From Marivita sp046591575 (GTDB lineage: Bacteria; Pseudomonadota; Alphaproteobacteria; Rhodobacterales; Rhodobacteraceae), in the NCBI RefSeq assembly GCF_046591575.1, contig NZ_JBIQWA010000001.1:62001-126000 (forward strand): a stretch of DNA of 64,000 bases, given 5' to 3'. Positions 24,607 to 33,743 of this stretch are shown one piece after another. The position numbers were made by a program, and so were the translations under genes. The notes under the pieces were generated by a model. The model had not been told where the DNA came from. It did not search any database and saw nothing but the letters and a program-made list of their open reading frames with translations. How positions within the stretch are numbered: the stretch's first letter is position 1; every line of letters starts with the position of its first letter.

Positions 24607-25853
24607 TGCGGGAACGTATCTGGCTTTGGATCAAACGCCTGTGGCATCGTCCGGGTTTCCGTATCTCCGCATTCGGAGCGACAGCGCTGCTGGCTGCCTT
24701 GGTGGCACCGCTTGTCGATCGGTCGCTTCCCGACGCCTTGGTGGAACGCTTCTCGCGTGAGGCGGTGCTGCCGGTGCTCAATATCCTGGCGTCCTCAATG
24801 CTGGCTGTGACCACCTTTTCGCTTGGGAACATGGTGCAGGCGTTCCGCTCGGCGGCTGGACAGGCAACGCCACGGGTTTACCAGCTTTTGATGCAGGACA
24901 TGACCACGCTTAATGTAATGTCCATTTTCGTCGGGGCGTTCCTGTTTTCGCTGGTGTCCATTGTGATGTTCCAAACCGGGTTTTACGGCGACACGGCAGC
25001 AGTTGTGGTGTCCGGCCTCACCATGGTGTGCATCGTCATGATCGTGATCGCGATGTTGCGCTGGATCGCCCACCTGAGCCAGTTGGGCAGCCTTCATCAC
25101 ACTTTGAGCCTTGTTGAAGCTGTGGCCAAACCACCGTTGGAGCGGCTGGCAGATGAACCGAACTTTGGCGCACGCCCGGCCAGCCATTCACCGCGCGCCC
25201 CCGAAGATGCAAGACCCCTATACGCCCCCAAGACCGGGTTTGTTCAGTTTATTTCCGTGGAAGAACTCAACTCTCAGCTGGAAACCGAAGACGCCACACT
25301 GTGGGTTTTTGCGCCTCCGGGCCGCTGGGTTCTGAAAGGCACGCCGCTTGCCTTTGTCGACGGCGATTTCGACACCGAAGGCCTGCTTGGGAATTTCACG
25401 CTGGGCGACGAACGCACCGCGGAACAGGACGCGCGTTTCGGGCTGGTGATCTTGTCAGAGGTGGCATCTCGGGCGCTGTCACCCGGTGTGAATGATCCAG
25501 GAACTGCGATTGATGTCATCCACCGCGTGGAACGGATTCTGTGGGATCTGGGTCAACGCATGTGCAACGAAGGGCGGGACACAACAATTCACTACCCCCG
25601 CGTGATCATCGGCAGCGTGTCTGCCGAGAACCTGATCCAAGATGGGTATTCCACGCTCATGGAGGATGGCGGCGACCGATTTGATGTGATGGCCCAGGTG
25701 TTGAAAGCGACAAGCCGTCTAAGCCAAAGCGAGTGGCCTGAACTGGCCCAAGCCGCCGAAGCGGCACGGGACAGCGCATTCGAAATCATTGACAGACGGA
25801 TTGATAACCCGTCGTCCGTTGCGACGCTGCGCGAGAAGGCAGCAGAGGTTTAG
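24606..25853 (+). CDS. DUF2254 family membrane protein
   Basis: A 415-residue protein with four hydrophobic segments in the first 160 residues (about 20-40, 55-75, 105-125, 130-150) and a soluble C-terminal part with SRALSPGVNDPGTAIDVIHR, the hallmark of DUF2254. The function of the family is unknown. It is coupled to the preceding gene and ends in a four-base convergent overlap with gltX. Confidence 0.8.
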   Translation: MRERIWLWIKRLWHRPGFRISAFGATALLAALVAPLVDRSLPDALVERFSREAVLPVLNILASSMLAVTTFSLGNMVQAFRSAAGQATPRVYQLLMQDMTTLNVMSIFVGAFLFSLVSIVMFQTGFYGDTAAVVVSGLTMVCIVMIVIAMLRWIAHLSQLGSLHHTLSLVEAVAKPPLERLADEPNFGARPASHSPRAPEDARPLYAPKTGFVQFISVEELNSQLETEDATLWVFAPPGRWVLKGTPLAFVDGDFDTEGLLGNFTLGDERTAEQDARFGLVILSEVASRALSPGVNDPGTAIDVIHRVERILWDLGQRMCNEGRDTTIHYPRVIIGSVSAENLIQDGYSTLMEDGGDRFDVMAQVLKATSRLSQSEWPELAQAAEAARDSAFEIIDRRIDNPSSVATLREKAAEV

Positions 25854-27187
25854 GAGCGCGCGAGCTTGCGCGCCGGGATGGTTTGCATCAACGGCAAAAG
25901 ATCTGACATTTCTGGCCCGCGCTCCTGCCCGGTGATCGCTTTGCGCAATGGCATGAACAGGTTTTTGCCCTTCCGCCCGGTGGCGTCCTTGACTGCGGCT
26001 GTCCAGGTGCTCCAGGCGTCGGCTGGCAAGGGACCGTCCGGCAAAAGCGCCATAGCTTCGGCAATAAATTCGGCGTCTTCTTCGGCGACAAGCGGCTCTG
26101 TTCCTTCGGAAACCAGCGCCCACCACTTAGCAATATCCTTGCGGGTGGTGATGTTGTCGCGGGCGACATTCCAGAACGCTTCGGCCTTGTCGTCGGGCAC
26201 GCCCAATGCGGACAGTTCGTCCTTCATCACCGCATAGTCCAATCCGTGCAACTTGCGGGCCGTGAGCGGAAACAGATCGGCGACATCAAATTTGGTGGGC
26301 GCAGAGCCGAATTGGTCAAGGTCAAATCCGTCCGCAATGTCATCCAGCGACATGCGCAATTCCACCGGCTGTGACGAACCAAGCCGCGCCAGCAGGCTTA
26401 GCAAGGCTTCGGGTTCAACACCCTGTTCGCGCAAATCCCGCAACGCCAGCGTTCCAAGCCGCTTGGACAGGGATTCGCCCTGCGGCCCGGTCAAAAGCGA
26501 ATGATGCGCAAAGGAAGGCACAGTTCCGCCAAGCGCATCAATGATCTGGATTTGGGTGGCGGTATTGGTCACATGGTCAGACCCGCGCACCACATGCGTG
26601 ACCCCCATTTCGGTGTCGTCCACCACCGACGCGAGTGTGTAAAGCACCTGACCATCGGCCCGGATCAGAACAGGGTCCGAGACCGAGGCCGCGTCAATCG
26701 AGATGTCCCCCAGGATGCCATCGGTCCATTCGATGCGCTCGTGATTTAGCTTGAACCGCCAGACGCCAACGCCCCGCTCGGATCGCAAGGCTGCCTTTTC
26801 ATCGTCTGACAACTCTAGCGCGGCCCGGTCATAGACGGGCGGCTTGCCCATGTTGAGCTGCTTCTTGCGCTTGAGATCCAATTCCACCGGGGTTTCAAAC
26901 GCCTCGTAAAAGCGCCCCATGTCGCGCAGTTTATCGGCGGCCTCGGCATAACGGTCCAGCCGCTCGGACTGGCGTTCGATCCGGTCCCAGGTCAGACCCA
27001 GCCATTCCAGATCCTCTTGGATCGCATCAACATATTCTTGCTTCGACCGCTCGGGATCGGTGTCGTCGATACGCAGGATGAACGTCCCGCCGGATTTACG
27101 GGCAATCAGATGATTGAACAGCGCAGTGCGCAGATTGCCGACATGGATGTAACCGGTGGGCGACGGGGCAAAACGGGTGGTGGTCAT
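25850..27187 (-). CDS. gltX: Glutamate--tRNA ligase
   Basis: A 445-residue class I synthetase. The HIGH-type motif is PSPTGYIHVGN near residue 9 and the KMSKS-type motif is ESLSKRLG near residue 238. The start MTTTRFAPSPTG at 27187 is fixed by the family; the open frame to 27283 is spurious. Rhodobacterales usually carry two gltX copies, and which one this is cannot be told from the sequence alone. Confidence 0.95.
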   Translation of the reverse strand: MTTTRFAPSPTGYIHVGNLRTALFNHLIARKSGGTFILRIDDTDPERSKQEYVDAIQEDLEWLGLTWDRIERQSERLDRYAEAADKLRDMGRFYEAFETPVELDLKRKKQLNMGKPPVYDRAALELSDDEKAALRSERGVGVWRFKLNHERIEWTDGILGDISIDAASVSDPVLIRADGQVLYTLASVVDDTEMGVTHVVRGSDHVTNTATQIQIIDALGGTVPSFAHHSLLTGPQGESLSKRLGTLALRDLREQGVEPEALLSLLARLGSSQPVELRMSLDDIADGFDLDQFGSAPTKFDVADLFPLTARKLHGLDYAVMKDELSALGVPDDKAEAFWNVARDNITTRKDIAKWWALVSEGTEPLVAEEDAEFIAEAMALLPDGPLPADAWSTWTAAVKDATGRKGKNLFMPLRKAITGQERGPEMSDLLPLMQTIPARKLARS

Positions 27188-27368
27188 GGGATGTCTCCTG
27201 TTGGCGCGGCTTTCCCATATGGCGCGGGCTTTGTCCAGAAAACCATGCCCGCGACCCCGGCCAAGGCGGTTAAGATGCTGCACAGGCCATCACGACACCG
27301 TGATCCGGACCTGCCCCGCGACATGCTGCCGCTATGTATTTATCAAACATTCAAGGAGCACGACCACC

Positions 27369-28295
27369 ATGACCACCCTTCCCGTTTCCCGCCGCGCCGC
27401 TTTGGCAGGGCTTGTCGCCGCGCCCGCGCTCAGCCTTTCGGGCGCGTCTGCAACAGCACAAATCGCTGCAAACCAGGGCCCGCAAGTGCCGCGCGTCAAC
27501 CGGTTTGGCGTTGGTGATTTCGAGGTCACCACAATGCTGGTCGCGACACGCACAGCCGAGGACCCGCAGGGCACGTTCGGCATGAATGTCAGTGCAGAGG
27601 ACTTTGCCGCCGCATCCGCTGCCGCGCTGATACCGGCCGACAAATCCCAGTTTTTCTTCCACCCCACCCTGGTTAACACCGGGGCCGAACTGATCCTGTT
27701 CGACACCGGACTGAACGCCGCAGCAATGACACAAGCGATCGAGATGGCAGGCTATTCCGCCGACGCAGTGACGCATGTTGTGCTGACACATATGCACGGT
27801 GACCATATCGGCGGATTGATGAATGACGGGGCCGAGACATTCGCAAATGCCGCCTACATCACGGGACAGGTGGAATACGATCATTGGGCGGCTGCCGGAA
27901 ATGAACGGTTCGACAGCATGGTCAAACCTTTGGCAGAGAAGATGACGTTTATCGGCGATGAGGCCAGCATCGCGTCCGGCATCACCTCGATCGCAGCGTT
28001 TGGGCACACCCCCGGACACATGGCGTATCGCCTCGAAAGCAATGGGCAGCAATTCGTCATTTTCGCAGACTTGGCCAATCACTATGTCTGGTCGCTGGCC
28101 CATCCCGATTGGGAAGTCCGCTTTGACATGGACAAATCCGCCGCCGCCGCGACACGCCGCCGGCTGTTGGGTCTGCTGGCCACTGACAAGATCCCTTTCG
28201 TTGGCTACCACATGCCCTTCCCCGGTGTCGGCTATGTCGAAACCCGCGGTGACGGGTTTCATTATGTGCCACACAGCTATCAGCTTTTGCTTTAA
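27369..28295 (+). CDS. Exported MBL-fold metallohydrolase
   Basis: A 308-residue metallo-beta-lactamase-fold enzyme. The N-terminus MTTLPVSRRAALAGLVAAPALSLSG carries a twin-Arg signal, so it should reach the periplasm folded. The metal motif THMHGDHIGG lies near residue 140, with further His in GHTPGHM and an Asp in FADLANH. The start at 27369 follows AAGGAG. The substrate is unknown; lactonase- or phosphodiesterase-like activities are possible. A longer frame from 27156 lacks support. Confidence 0.85.
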   Translation: MTTLPVSRRAALAGLVAAPALSLSGASATAQIAANQGPQVPRVNRFGVGDFEVTTMLVATRTAEDPQGTFGMNVSAEDFAAASAAALIPADKSQFFFHPTLVNTGAELILFDTGLNAAAMTQAIEMAGYSADAVTHVVLTHMHGDHIGGLMNDGAETFANAAYITGQVEYDHWAAAGNERFDSMVKPLAEKMTFIGDEASIASGITSIAAFGHTPGHMAYRLESNGQQFVIFADLANHYVWSLAHPDWEVRFDMDKSAAAATRRRLLGLLATDKIPFVGYHMPFPGVGYVETRGDGFHYVPHSYQLLL

Positions 28296-28336
28296 GGCGT
28301 CTTGACGCCGGTCGCCGCTGTCAGGCTCATGCGCAT

Positions 28337-28729
28337 ATGGATATGAGCAGCGACATCGATGACATCACACGCTACGCCGAGGCGGCCCTGTCTGGGCTGC
28401 CTCAACCATTCCGCGATCTGTGCGCCGATGTGGTGTTGAACGTCACCGATTGGCCCAGTTCAGACATGTTGGCCGAATTGAACATTTCCGACCGCGCTGA
28501 CTTGACCGGGCTTTATGAGGGAATTCCTGTCACATTAAAGTCCAACGTCGATCCATCGCCGTTTCCCGACATGGTCTGGCTGTTTGCAGAGCCAATCCTT
28601 GCCGAATGGCGAGACCGCAAACATGATACGTTGGAAGCACTGGTGCATCACATCGTTATCCATGAAATCGCGCATCATTTCGGTTGGACCGACGAGGAGA
28701 TCGCGCAGATCGATCGGTGGTGGGAATAA
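28337..28729 (+). CDS. Small metallopeptidase family protein (zincin-like)
   Basis: A 130-residue cytosolic protein with HEIAHHFG at residues 109-116, an HExxH zinc motif, and an acidic residue (Asp119 or Glu120) placed for the third ligand, as in the DUF1025/MPN minimal zincins. The family has no proven substrate. The start may be 28337 or 28343; neither has a strong ribosome binding site. Convergent with nadE. Confidence 0.8.
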   Translation: MDMSSDIDDITRYAEAALSGLPQPFRDLCADVVLNVTDWPSSDMLAELNISDRADLTGLYEGIPVTLKSNVDPSPFPDMVWLFAEPILAEWRDRKHDTLEALVHHIVIHEIAHHFGWTDEEIAQIDRWWE

Positions 28730-28770
28730 CCCCCGATTCCGAGGCGCGCCCAATTTAAGGCAATGCAGCC

Positions 28771-30432
28771 CTAACTGTCATCCCGCCAGCGATTGACGAG
28801 CGGGTATCTCCGATCCAGCCAGAACGCGCGTTTCGACAGACGGGCACCGGGTGCGGATTGGAAGCGTTTGTATTCACTTATGTAAATCAGATTTTCGATT
28901 TTCTTGGCATCGGCGCGATCATAGCCAGCCGCGACGCAATCCGCGATAGAGCCGTCTTGATCCACAAGGATTTCCAGAATGCCATCCAGCACCGGATAAT
29001 CCGGCAACGAATCACTGTCTTTCTGATCGTCCCGCAATTCGGCTGATGGTGGTTTGGTGATGATCCGATCCGGGATCACCTCGCCTGAGGGGCCTTTCAT
29101 CCAGTCACGATGATTTTCATTGCGCCAGCGGCAGGCCTCGAAAACTGCCGTTTTATACATGTCCTTGATCGGATTATAACCGCCCGCCATATCGCCATAG
29201 ATGGTGGCGTAGCCCACCGCGACCTCTGATTTATTGCCCGTCGTCAAAAGCATTTCGCCGAATTTGTTCGACAGCGCCATGAGCAACAGACCACGAATGC
29301 GCGATTGCACATTTTCTTCGGTCAAACCTTCCTGGGTGCCCTCAAACAAAGGCGCAAGCGTATTGGTCGCCGCGGTGCGCATTTCGGTGATTGGAACGGT
29401 GTCATACCGGCAACCCAATGCGTCAGCGACGGCTTTGGCATCATCCAAAGACGCTTGGGACGTGTATTCAGACGGCAGCATCACACAATGCACATTGTCC
29501 GCGCCCAGCGCATCCACCGCGATGGTCGCCACGATGGCCGAGTCGATGCCGCCGGACAGGCCCAGCAACGCTTTCCTGAAGCCGGTTTTCGCCATGTAAT
29601 CGCCCAACGCGGTGACCATCACACGGTAATCTTGCTCCATCTCCTCGGGATGCTTGGTGAAATCACCCTGTTTAGCGCGCCAGCCCTGTGCCGTGCGCTC
29701 AAGGTCCACATGGCTGATCACCTCGTCAAAAGTCGGCAATTGTACCGCAGGTGCGCCGCCGGGGTTCAGCACAAAAGACCCGCCATCGAAGACCTGATCA
29801 TCCTGGCCGCCCACCATATTCAAATAGATCAAGGGCAACCGGGATTCGATCACACGGGACACCATGTGGTTCAGACGCGTTTCGAATTTGTCGCGAAAAT
29901 ATGGCGATCCATTGGGGACAAGAATAAATTCGGCCCCGCTTTCTTCCAACGCTTCGACAACGTCAGGATACCAGGCATCTTCACAAATCGGCATTCCGAT
30001 CCGCACACCATTTATCGCGACTGGCCCCTGCATCATATCGCGGGAAAAGTGGCGCACCTCATCGAAGACATTGAAATTGGGCAGAAAGTATTTGTGAACA
30101 ACCGCTGAGATTTTTCCATCCTGAAGCGTGAAGTAGCTGTTGTGCAACTTAAGATCTTCGCCAACGCTTGGACCGCCGATGCACATAGCAGGCCCATCTG
30201 CGCAGGCTTTCGCCAAAGCTTCGATTTCGGCCGTTGCCGCGGCAATGAACGCGGGTTTCACAATCAGATCCTGTACCTGATATCCCGTGATGAACATCTC
30301 GGGCAGCGCCACCAGATCAGCACCCACTGCCTTGCCGTCTTCCCACGCCTTGCGCGCCTTGGCCGCGTTACCGGCAAGATCGCCGACCGTTGGGTTTAAC
30401 TGCGCGAGCGTTATACGAAACCGGTCCGTCAT
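28771..30432 (-). CDS. nadE: NAD+ synthase (glutamine-hydrolysing)
   Basis: A 553-residue two-domain enzyme that amidates deamido-NAD. The N-terminal nitrilase-like glutaminase domain has the Glu in LPEMFITGY and the Cys in PICEDAWYPD; the C-terminal synthetase has LGLSGGIDSAIVA, which binds ATP. Ammonia passes between the domains. The start at 30432 has AGGGAGA upstream. Confidence 0.95.
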   Translation of the reverse strand: MTDRFRITLAQLNPTVGDLAGNAAKARKAWEDGKAVGADLVALPEMFITGYQVQDLIVKPAFIAAATAEIEALAKACADGPAMCIGGPSVGEDLKLHNSYFTLQDGKISAVVHKYFLPNFNVFDEVRHFSRDMMQGPVAINGVRIGMPICEDAWYPDVVEALEESGAEFILVPNGSPYFRDKFETRLNHMVSRVIESRLPLIYLNMVGGQDDQVFDGGSFVLNPGGAPAVQLPTFDEVISHVDLERTAQGWRAKQGDFTKHPEEMEQDYRVMVTALGDYMAKTGFRKALLGLSGGIDSAIVATIAVDALGADNVHCVMLPSEYTSQASLDDAKAVADALGCRYDTVPITEMRTAATNTLAPLFEGTQEGLTEENVQSRIRGLLLMALSNKFGEMLLTTGNKSEVAVGYATIYGDMAGGYNPIKDMYKTAVFEACRWRNENHRDWMKGPSGEVIPDRIITKPPSAELRDDQKDSDSLPDYPVLDGILEILVDQDGSIADCVAAGYDRADAKKIENLIYISEYKRFQSAPGARLSKRAFWLDRRYPLVNRWRDDS

Positions 30433-30555
30433 TCAGACGTCTCCCTTTCCCGACATCGCCGGTGACATAGCAGAACACCGCGCGAGGGAAAGCACTTTGT
30501 CGGATAAGACATTGTCTGACACCGCCCCGTCGCATAGGTTTTCAAGGACAGGGTC

Positions 30556-30591
30556 ATGGCAACGAACATGAGTGGGATACCAAGCACATGA
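30556..30591 (+). CDS. Possible 11-codon upstream ORF of the MORN gene
   Basis: ATG at 30556, preceded by AAGGACAGGGTC, opens an 11-codon frame (MATNMSGIPST) whose TGA overlaps the ATG of the MORN gene in ATGA. It may be a coupling device that supplies ribosomes to a start without its own Shine-Dalgarno sequence, or may be chance. Confidence 0.3.
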   Translation: MATNMSGIPST

Positions 30592-31985
30592 GATGCGGCA
30601 CATCAGTCTTTTTGGGCACAGCCTTCGCGCTTGTCAGCGCGGGCGCGGGTCTGACGCAGGACGGTGACATCCAAACCAAGCAATACGATGATGGTGGCGT
30701 TTACGAAGGCACCTTTCTGAACGGATTGCAGCACGGTACCGGGACATACCGCCTGCCCAATGGCTATGAATATACCGGTGACTGGGTGGATGGCGAGATC
30801 CGGGGCAATGGCGTTGCGCGTTTCCCGAATGGGTCGGTCTATGAAGGCCAATTCGCCAAGGGCAAACCGGCCGGGATCGGCAAAATCGTGTTTGCCGACG
30901 GATCGACCTATGAAGGGTCGTGGCTGGACGGCAAGATCACAGGTCAAGGCGTGGCGCTGTATGCCAATGGTGTGCGTTACGAAGGCAGCTTCCGCAACGC
31001 GTTGCACCACGGGCGCGGCACGATGCAAAGCCCCGGCGGCTATGTCTATGAAGGCGACTGGGTGAATGGCGTCAAACAGGGCAATGGCACCATCAGCTAT
31101 CCAGACGGGTCAATCTACGAAGGCCGTGTCGCTGATGGCGATCGCGACGGTCAGGGCAAGCTGACGATGCCCGATGGCCTGATCTATGAGGGCACCTGGA
31201 AAGACGGTCAGATCGACGGCTCAGGCACGCTGACGCAGGCCAACGGTGACATTTACGAAGGACAGCTGGTCGCGGGGCGCCGGAATGGTCAGGGCAAGGT
31301 CACATACGCCAATGGCGACGTCTACGAGGGGCAGTTCAAGGATGATCTGCGCGAAGGCGAAGGTATGTTCCTGGGAACCGACGGCTATCGCTATGAAGGG
31401 GCCTGGGTGGCCGGTCAGATCGAAGGGCAAGGCAAAGTTACATATCCGGACGGGTCGGTCTATGAGGGTCAGTTCCGGGGCGATCTGGCCAATGGAGAGG
31501 GCAAGATCACCTATCCTGATGGGTCCACCTACGAAGGCACATGGGTCGATGGGGTGATCGACGGGAAAGGCAAGGCAGTCTATGCCAACGGGTTGACCTA
31601 TGAGGGCGAGTTCAAAAATGCCCGCAACCACGGGGTTGGCATTATGACCTATCCGGACGGCTATAGATACGAAGGTGAATGGCAGGACGGCCAACGCCAC
31701 GGTCAGGGCACCGCAACCTACACGGATGGAACCGTCTACGTCGGGCAATTTCTGGAGGGTCAACGCCATGGCCAGGGCGAGATCACCATGGCAGACGGGT
31801 TCAAATATTCCGGCGAATGGTCCAATGGCGAAATCAGCGGCACGGGAACCGCCACCTACGCCAATGGTGATGTCTATGAAGGTGCCTTTCTGAACGGCAA
31901 ACGCCAAGGCACCGGCACGATGCGATACGCCTCGGGTGAAGAAGCGACCGGAGAGTGGATCAACGGCGCGCTGACGGACGGGTAA
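30588..31985 (+). CDS. Exported MORN-repeat protein
   Basis: A 465-residue protein with a signal peptide (about residues 1-23) followed by 18 consecutive 23-residue MORN repeats of the form YEGxFxxGxxxGxGxxxxxDG and a partial nineteenth. There are almost no insertions between repeats, so it should form one long beta-hairpin rod. The second aromatic position alternates Phe and Trp for most of the length, giving a 46-residue super-repeat. No enzymatic domain is attached. MORN repeats elsewhere bind lipids or act as spacers; a periplasmic or surface role is inferred. Confidence 0.85.
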   Translation: MRCGTSVFLGTAFALVSAGAGLTQDGDIQTKQYDDGGVYEGTFLNGLQHGTGTYRLPNGYEYTGDWVDGEIRGNGVARFPNGSVYEGQFAKGKPAGIGKIVFADGSTYEGSWLDGKITGQGVALYANGVRYEGSFRNALHHGRGTMQSPGGYVYEGDWVNGVKQGNGTISYPDGSIYEGRVADGDRDGQGKLTMPDGLIYEGTWKDGQIDGSGTLTQANGDIYEGQLVAGRRNGQGKVTYANGDVYEGQFKDDLREGEGMFLGTDGYRYEGAWVAGQIEGQGKVTYPDGSVYEGQFRGDLANGEGKITYPDGSTYEGTWVDGVIDGKGKAVYANGLTYEGEFKNARNHGVGIMTYPDGYRYEGEWQDGQRHGQGTATYTDGTVYVGQFLEGQRHGQGEITMADGFKYSGEWSNGEISGTGTATYANGDVYEGAFLNGKRQGTGTMRYASGEEATGEWINGALTDG

Positions 31986-31987
31986 GC

Positions 31988-32035
31988 GGGACGCGTCTTG
32001 AAAGACGCGTCCCAAGGTCTTTGCAAAGACCTTGG
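31988..32035. repeat. Two consecutive perfect palindromes between MORN gene and hppD
   Basis: GGGACGCGTCTT (31988-31999), GA and AAGACGCGTCCC (32002-32013) form the first. The second is a 24-base perfect palindrome at 32012-32035 with arms CCAAGGTCTTTG and CAAAGACCTTGG. They share two bases and lie between two converging genes, where they could act as a two-way terminator, although no T tract follows. Confidence 0.9.
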
Positions 32036-32042
32036 CACCGTC

Positions 32043-33137
32043 CTAACCGGCTTTCAGAACACCGCGTTCGATTTGATCTGCTTCAATGCTCTCAAACAGC
32101 GCTTTGAAATTGCCTTCGCCAAATCCGTCATCACCCTTGCGTTGGATAAATTCGAAAAAGATCGGCCCGATTACGGTCTTTGAGAAGATCTGTAACAAGA
32201 TCCGCGTCTCACCACCGCCAACAACACCTTCCCCGTCAATCAGAATGCCATGTTTCATCATCCGGTCCAGCGGCTCTTGATGACCAGCAACGCGGTCCTT
32301 GCTTTGTGCGTAATAAGCCGGCGGTGGCGCGGGCATGAACTTTAATCCCCGAGACGCGATTTCATCGACAGACCCATAGATGTCCTGCGTGCCAACCGCG
32401 ATATGCTGAATGCCCTCACCTTTGTAGCGCTTGAGATACTCGACAATCTGCCCGGTTTCGCCGCGATCTTCATTGATCGGAATCCGGATGCGGCCACAGG
32501 GCGACGTCAATGCGCGGCTTAAAAGACCGCTAAACTTGCCTTCGATGTCGAAAAAGCGAATCTCCTTGAATCCGAAAATATCGCCATAAAACTTGAACCA
32601 GACATCCATATTGCCCTTGTGGACGTTGTGCGTCAGGTGATCGAGATAGTGAAACCCGACACCTTTGGGATGCGCGGCCGAGACCCAGTCGAACGCGTCA
32701 TTGTAGGGATTTGCCTCATAATAGGTGTCGATGAAATAGATCAGTGATCCGCCAATTCCGACAATCGCCGGAACATCCATGGATTTCCCGGGGCCTTCAA
32801 ACGGAATGGCCCCCTTGGCGACGGCATGTGCAAAAGCATGTTCTGCATCCACGACCCGCCATCCCATCGACGGCGCGCAAGGGCCATGTTCGTCGACAAA
32901 GCGGGTGGCGTGGCTGTTTGGTTCATTGTTCAAAAGATAGGTGATGTCGCCCTGTTGCCAAAGCTCAATAGCCTTTGTCTTGTGGGTTGCTGTGTGCGTA
33001 TAGCCCATCTTGGCAAACACATCGCGCAGCGCATCTGGATCTGGATGTGCAAATTCAACAAATTCAAAACCGTCTGTTCCAGCCGGGTTGTCGGTGGAAA
33101 TGGTGGCTTTCGGTGCGTTATGTGGAAATGGGCCCAT
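32043..33137 (-). CDS. hppD: 4-hydroxyphenylpyruvate dioxygenase
   Basis: A 364-residue Fe(II) enzyme that turns 4-hydroxyphenylpyruvate into homogentisate in tyrosine catabolism. The iron ligands are seen as His in LDHLTHNV (about residue 166), His in GIQHIAVG (about 244) and Glu in FFEFIQRKG (about 328), in two vicinal-oxygen-chelate domains. The next pathway genes (hmgA, maiA) are not adjacent. A divergent Lrp-type regulator is its probable controller. Confidence 0.95.
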   Translation of the reverse strand: MGPFPHNAPKATISTDNPAGTDGFEFVEFAHPDPDALRDVFAKMGYTHTATHKTKAIELWQQGDITYLLNNEPNSHATRFVDEHGPCAPSMGWRVVDAEHAFAHAVAKGAIPFEGPGKSMDVPAIVGIGGSLIYFIDTYYEANPYNDAFDWVSAAHPKGVGFHYLDHLTHNVHKGNMDVWFKFYGDIFGFKEIRFFDIEGKFSGLLSRALTSPCGRIRIPINEDRGETGQIVEYLKRYKGEGIQHIAVGTQDIYGSVDEIASRGLKFMPAPPPAYYAQSKDRVAGHQEPLDRMMKHGILIDGEGVVGGGETRILLQIFSKTVIGPIFFEFIQRKGDDGFGEGNFKALFESIEADQIERGVLKAG

Positions 33138-33208
33138 GTCGTCCTCCTAGATTGACCCATGTCTAAGCCGTTTTGCACGCAGTACGGGCGCAAATACATA
33201 CAGCAAAT

Positions 33209-33223
33209 CCGCATCTTTTGCGG
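33209..33223. promoter_or_regulatory. Inverted repeat in the hppD/Lrp divergent region
   Basis: CCGCA-TCTTT-TGCGG lies in the 126-base region between the two divergent starts, a usual place for an Lrp-family operator. Confidence 0.4.
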
Positions 33224-33263
33224 GAATCTTGCATATTGCTTTCAATTTCTGAAAAATTAATGC

Positions 33264-33731
33264 ATGATCCAGCTTGACCCCAAAGATATTCAGCTTCTTG
33301 CCTGTCTCCAGAAAAATGGCCAGACATCCGCGCTTGAGTTGTCAGAGGTGCTTGGCATGTCGGCATCCCAGATCGGGCGCAGACGTCAACGGCTAGAGGC
33401 AGAGGGGTTCATCCTGGGAACACCCTGTAGATTGAACCCGGCCAAACTTGGCCTGACTGTGCAGGCGTTTATCCAGATCCAGACCAATTCCCAAGACGGC
33501 GACACCCACCAATCTGTTACACATTTGGTCAAGTCACATCCCGAAATCATTGCCGCATGGACGCTGACCGGGGACGCCGACTACATCTTTCGTGTCTATT
33601 GTCAGGATTTGTCGGCGCTGAACCGGCTGGTGCAGGATGTCTTGCTGCCGCATCCCGCAATCGGCCGGGTCCACAGCCAGATTGTGATGGATCAAATGAA
33701 AGATGACACCGCGCTTCCGCTTCCGCGCTAG
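33264..33731 (+). CDS. Lrp/AsnC family transcriptional regulator
   Basis: A 155-residue regulator with an N-terminal helix-turn-helix (DIQLLACLQKNGQTSALELSEVLGMSASQIGRRRQRLEAEGFI) and a C-terminal AsnC ligand-sensing domain (ITGDADYIF-type segment reads LTGDADYIFRV). The divergent arrangement with hppD suggests that it controls tyrosine degradation in response to an amino acid. It lacks a clear ribosome binding site. Confidence 0.92.
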   Translation: MIQLDPKDIQLLACLQKNGQTSALELSEVLGMSASQIGRRRQRLEAEGFILGTPCRLNPAKLGLTVQAFIQIQTNSQDGDTHQSVTHLVKSHPEIIAAWTLTGDADYIFRVYCQDLSALNRLVQDVLLPHPAIGRVHSQIVMDQMKDDTALPLPR

Positions 33732-33743
33732 CCGAAAACCGGC

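Noticed and set aside
30660..31985. 69-base periodicity, considered as a CRISPR-like or satellite repeat
   Set aside because: The period is three times 23 and the units code for MORN repeats in one open frame; unit DNA sequences have diverged at silent sites.
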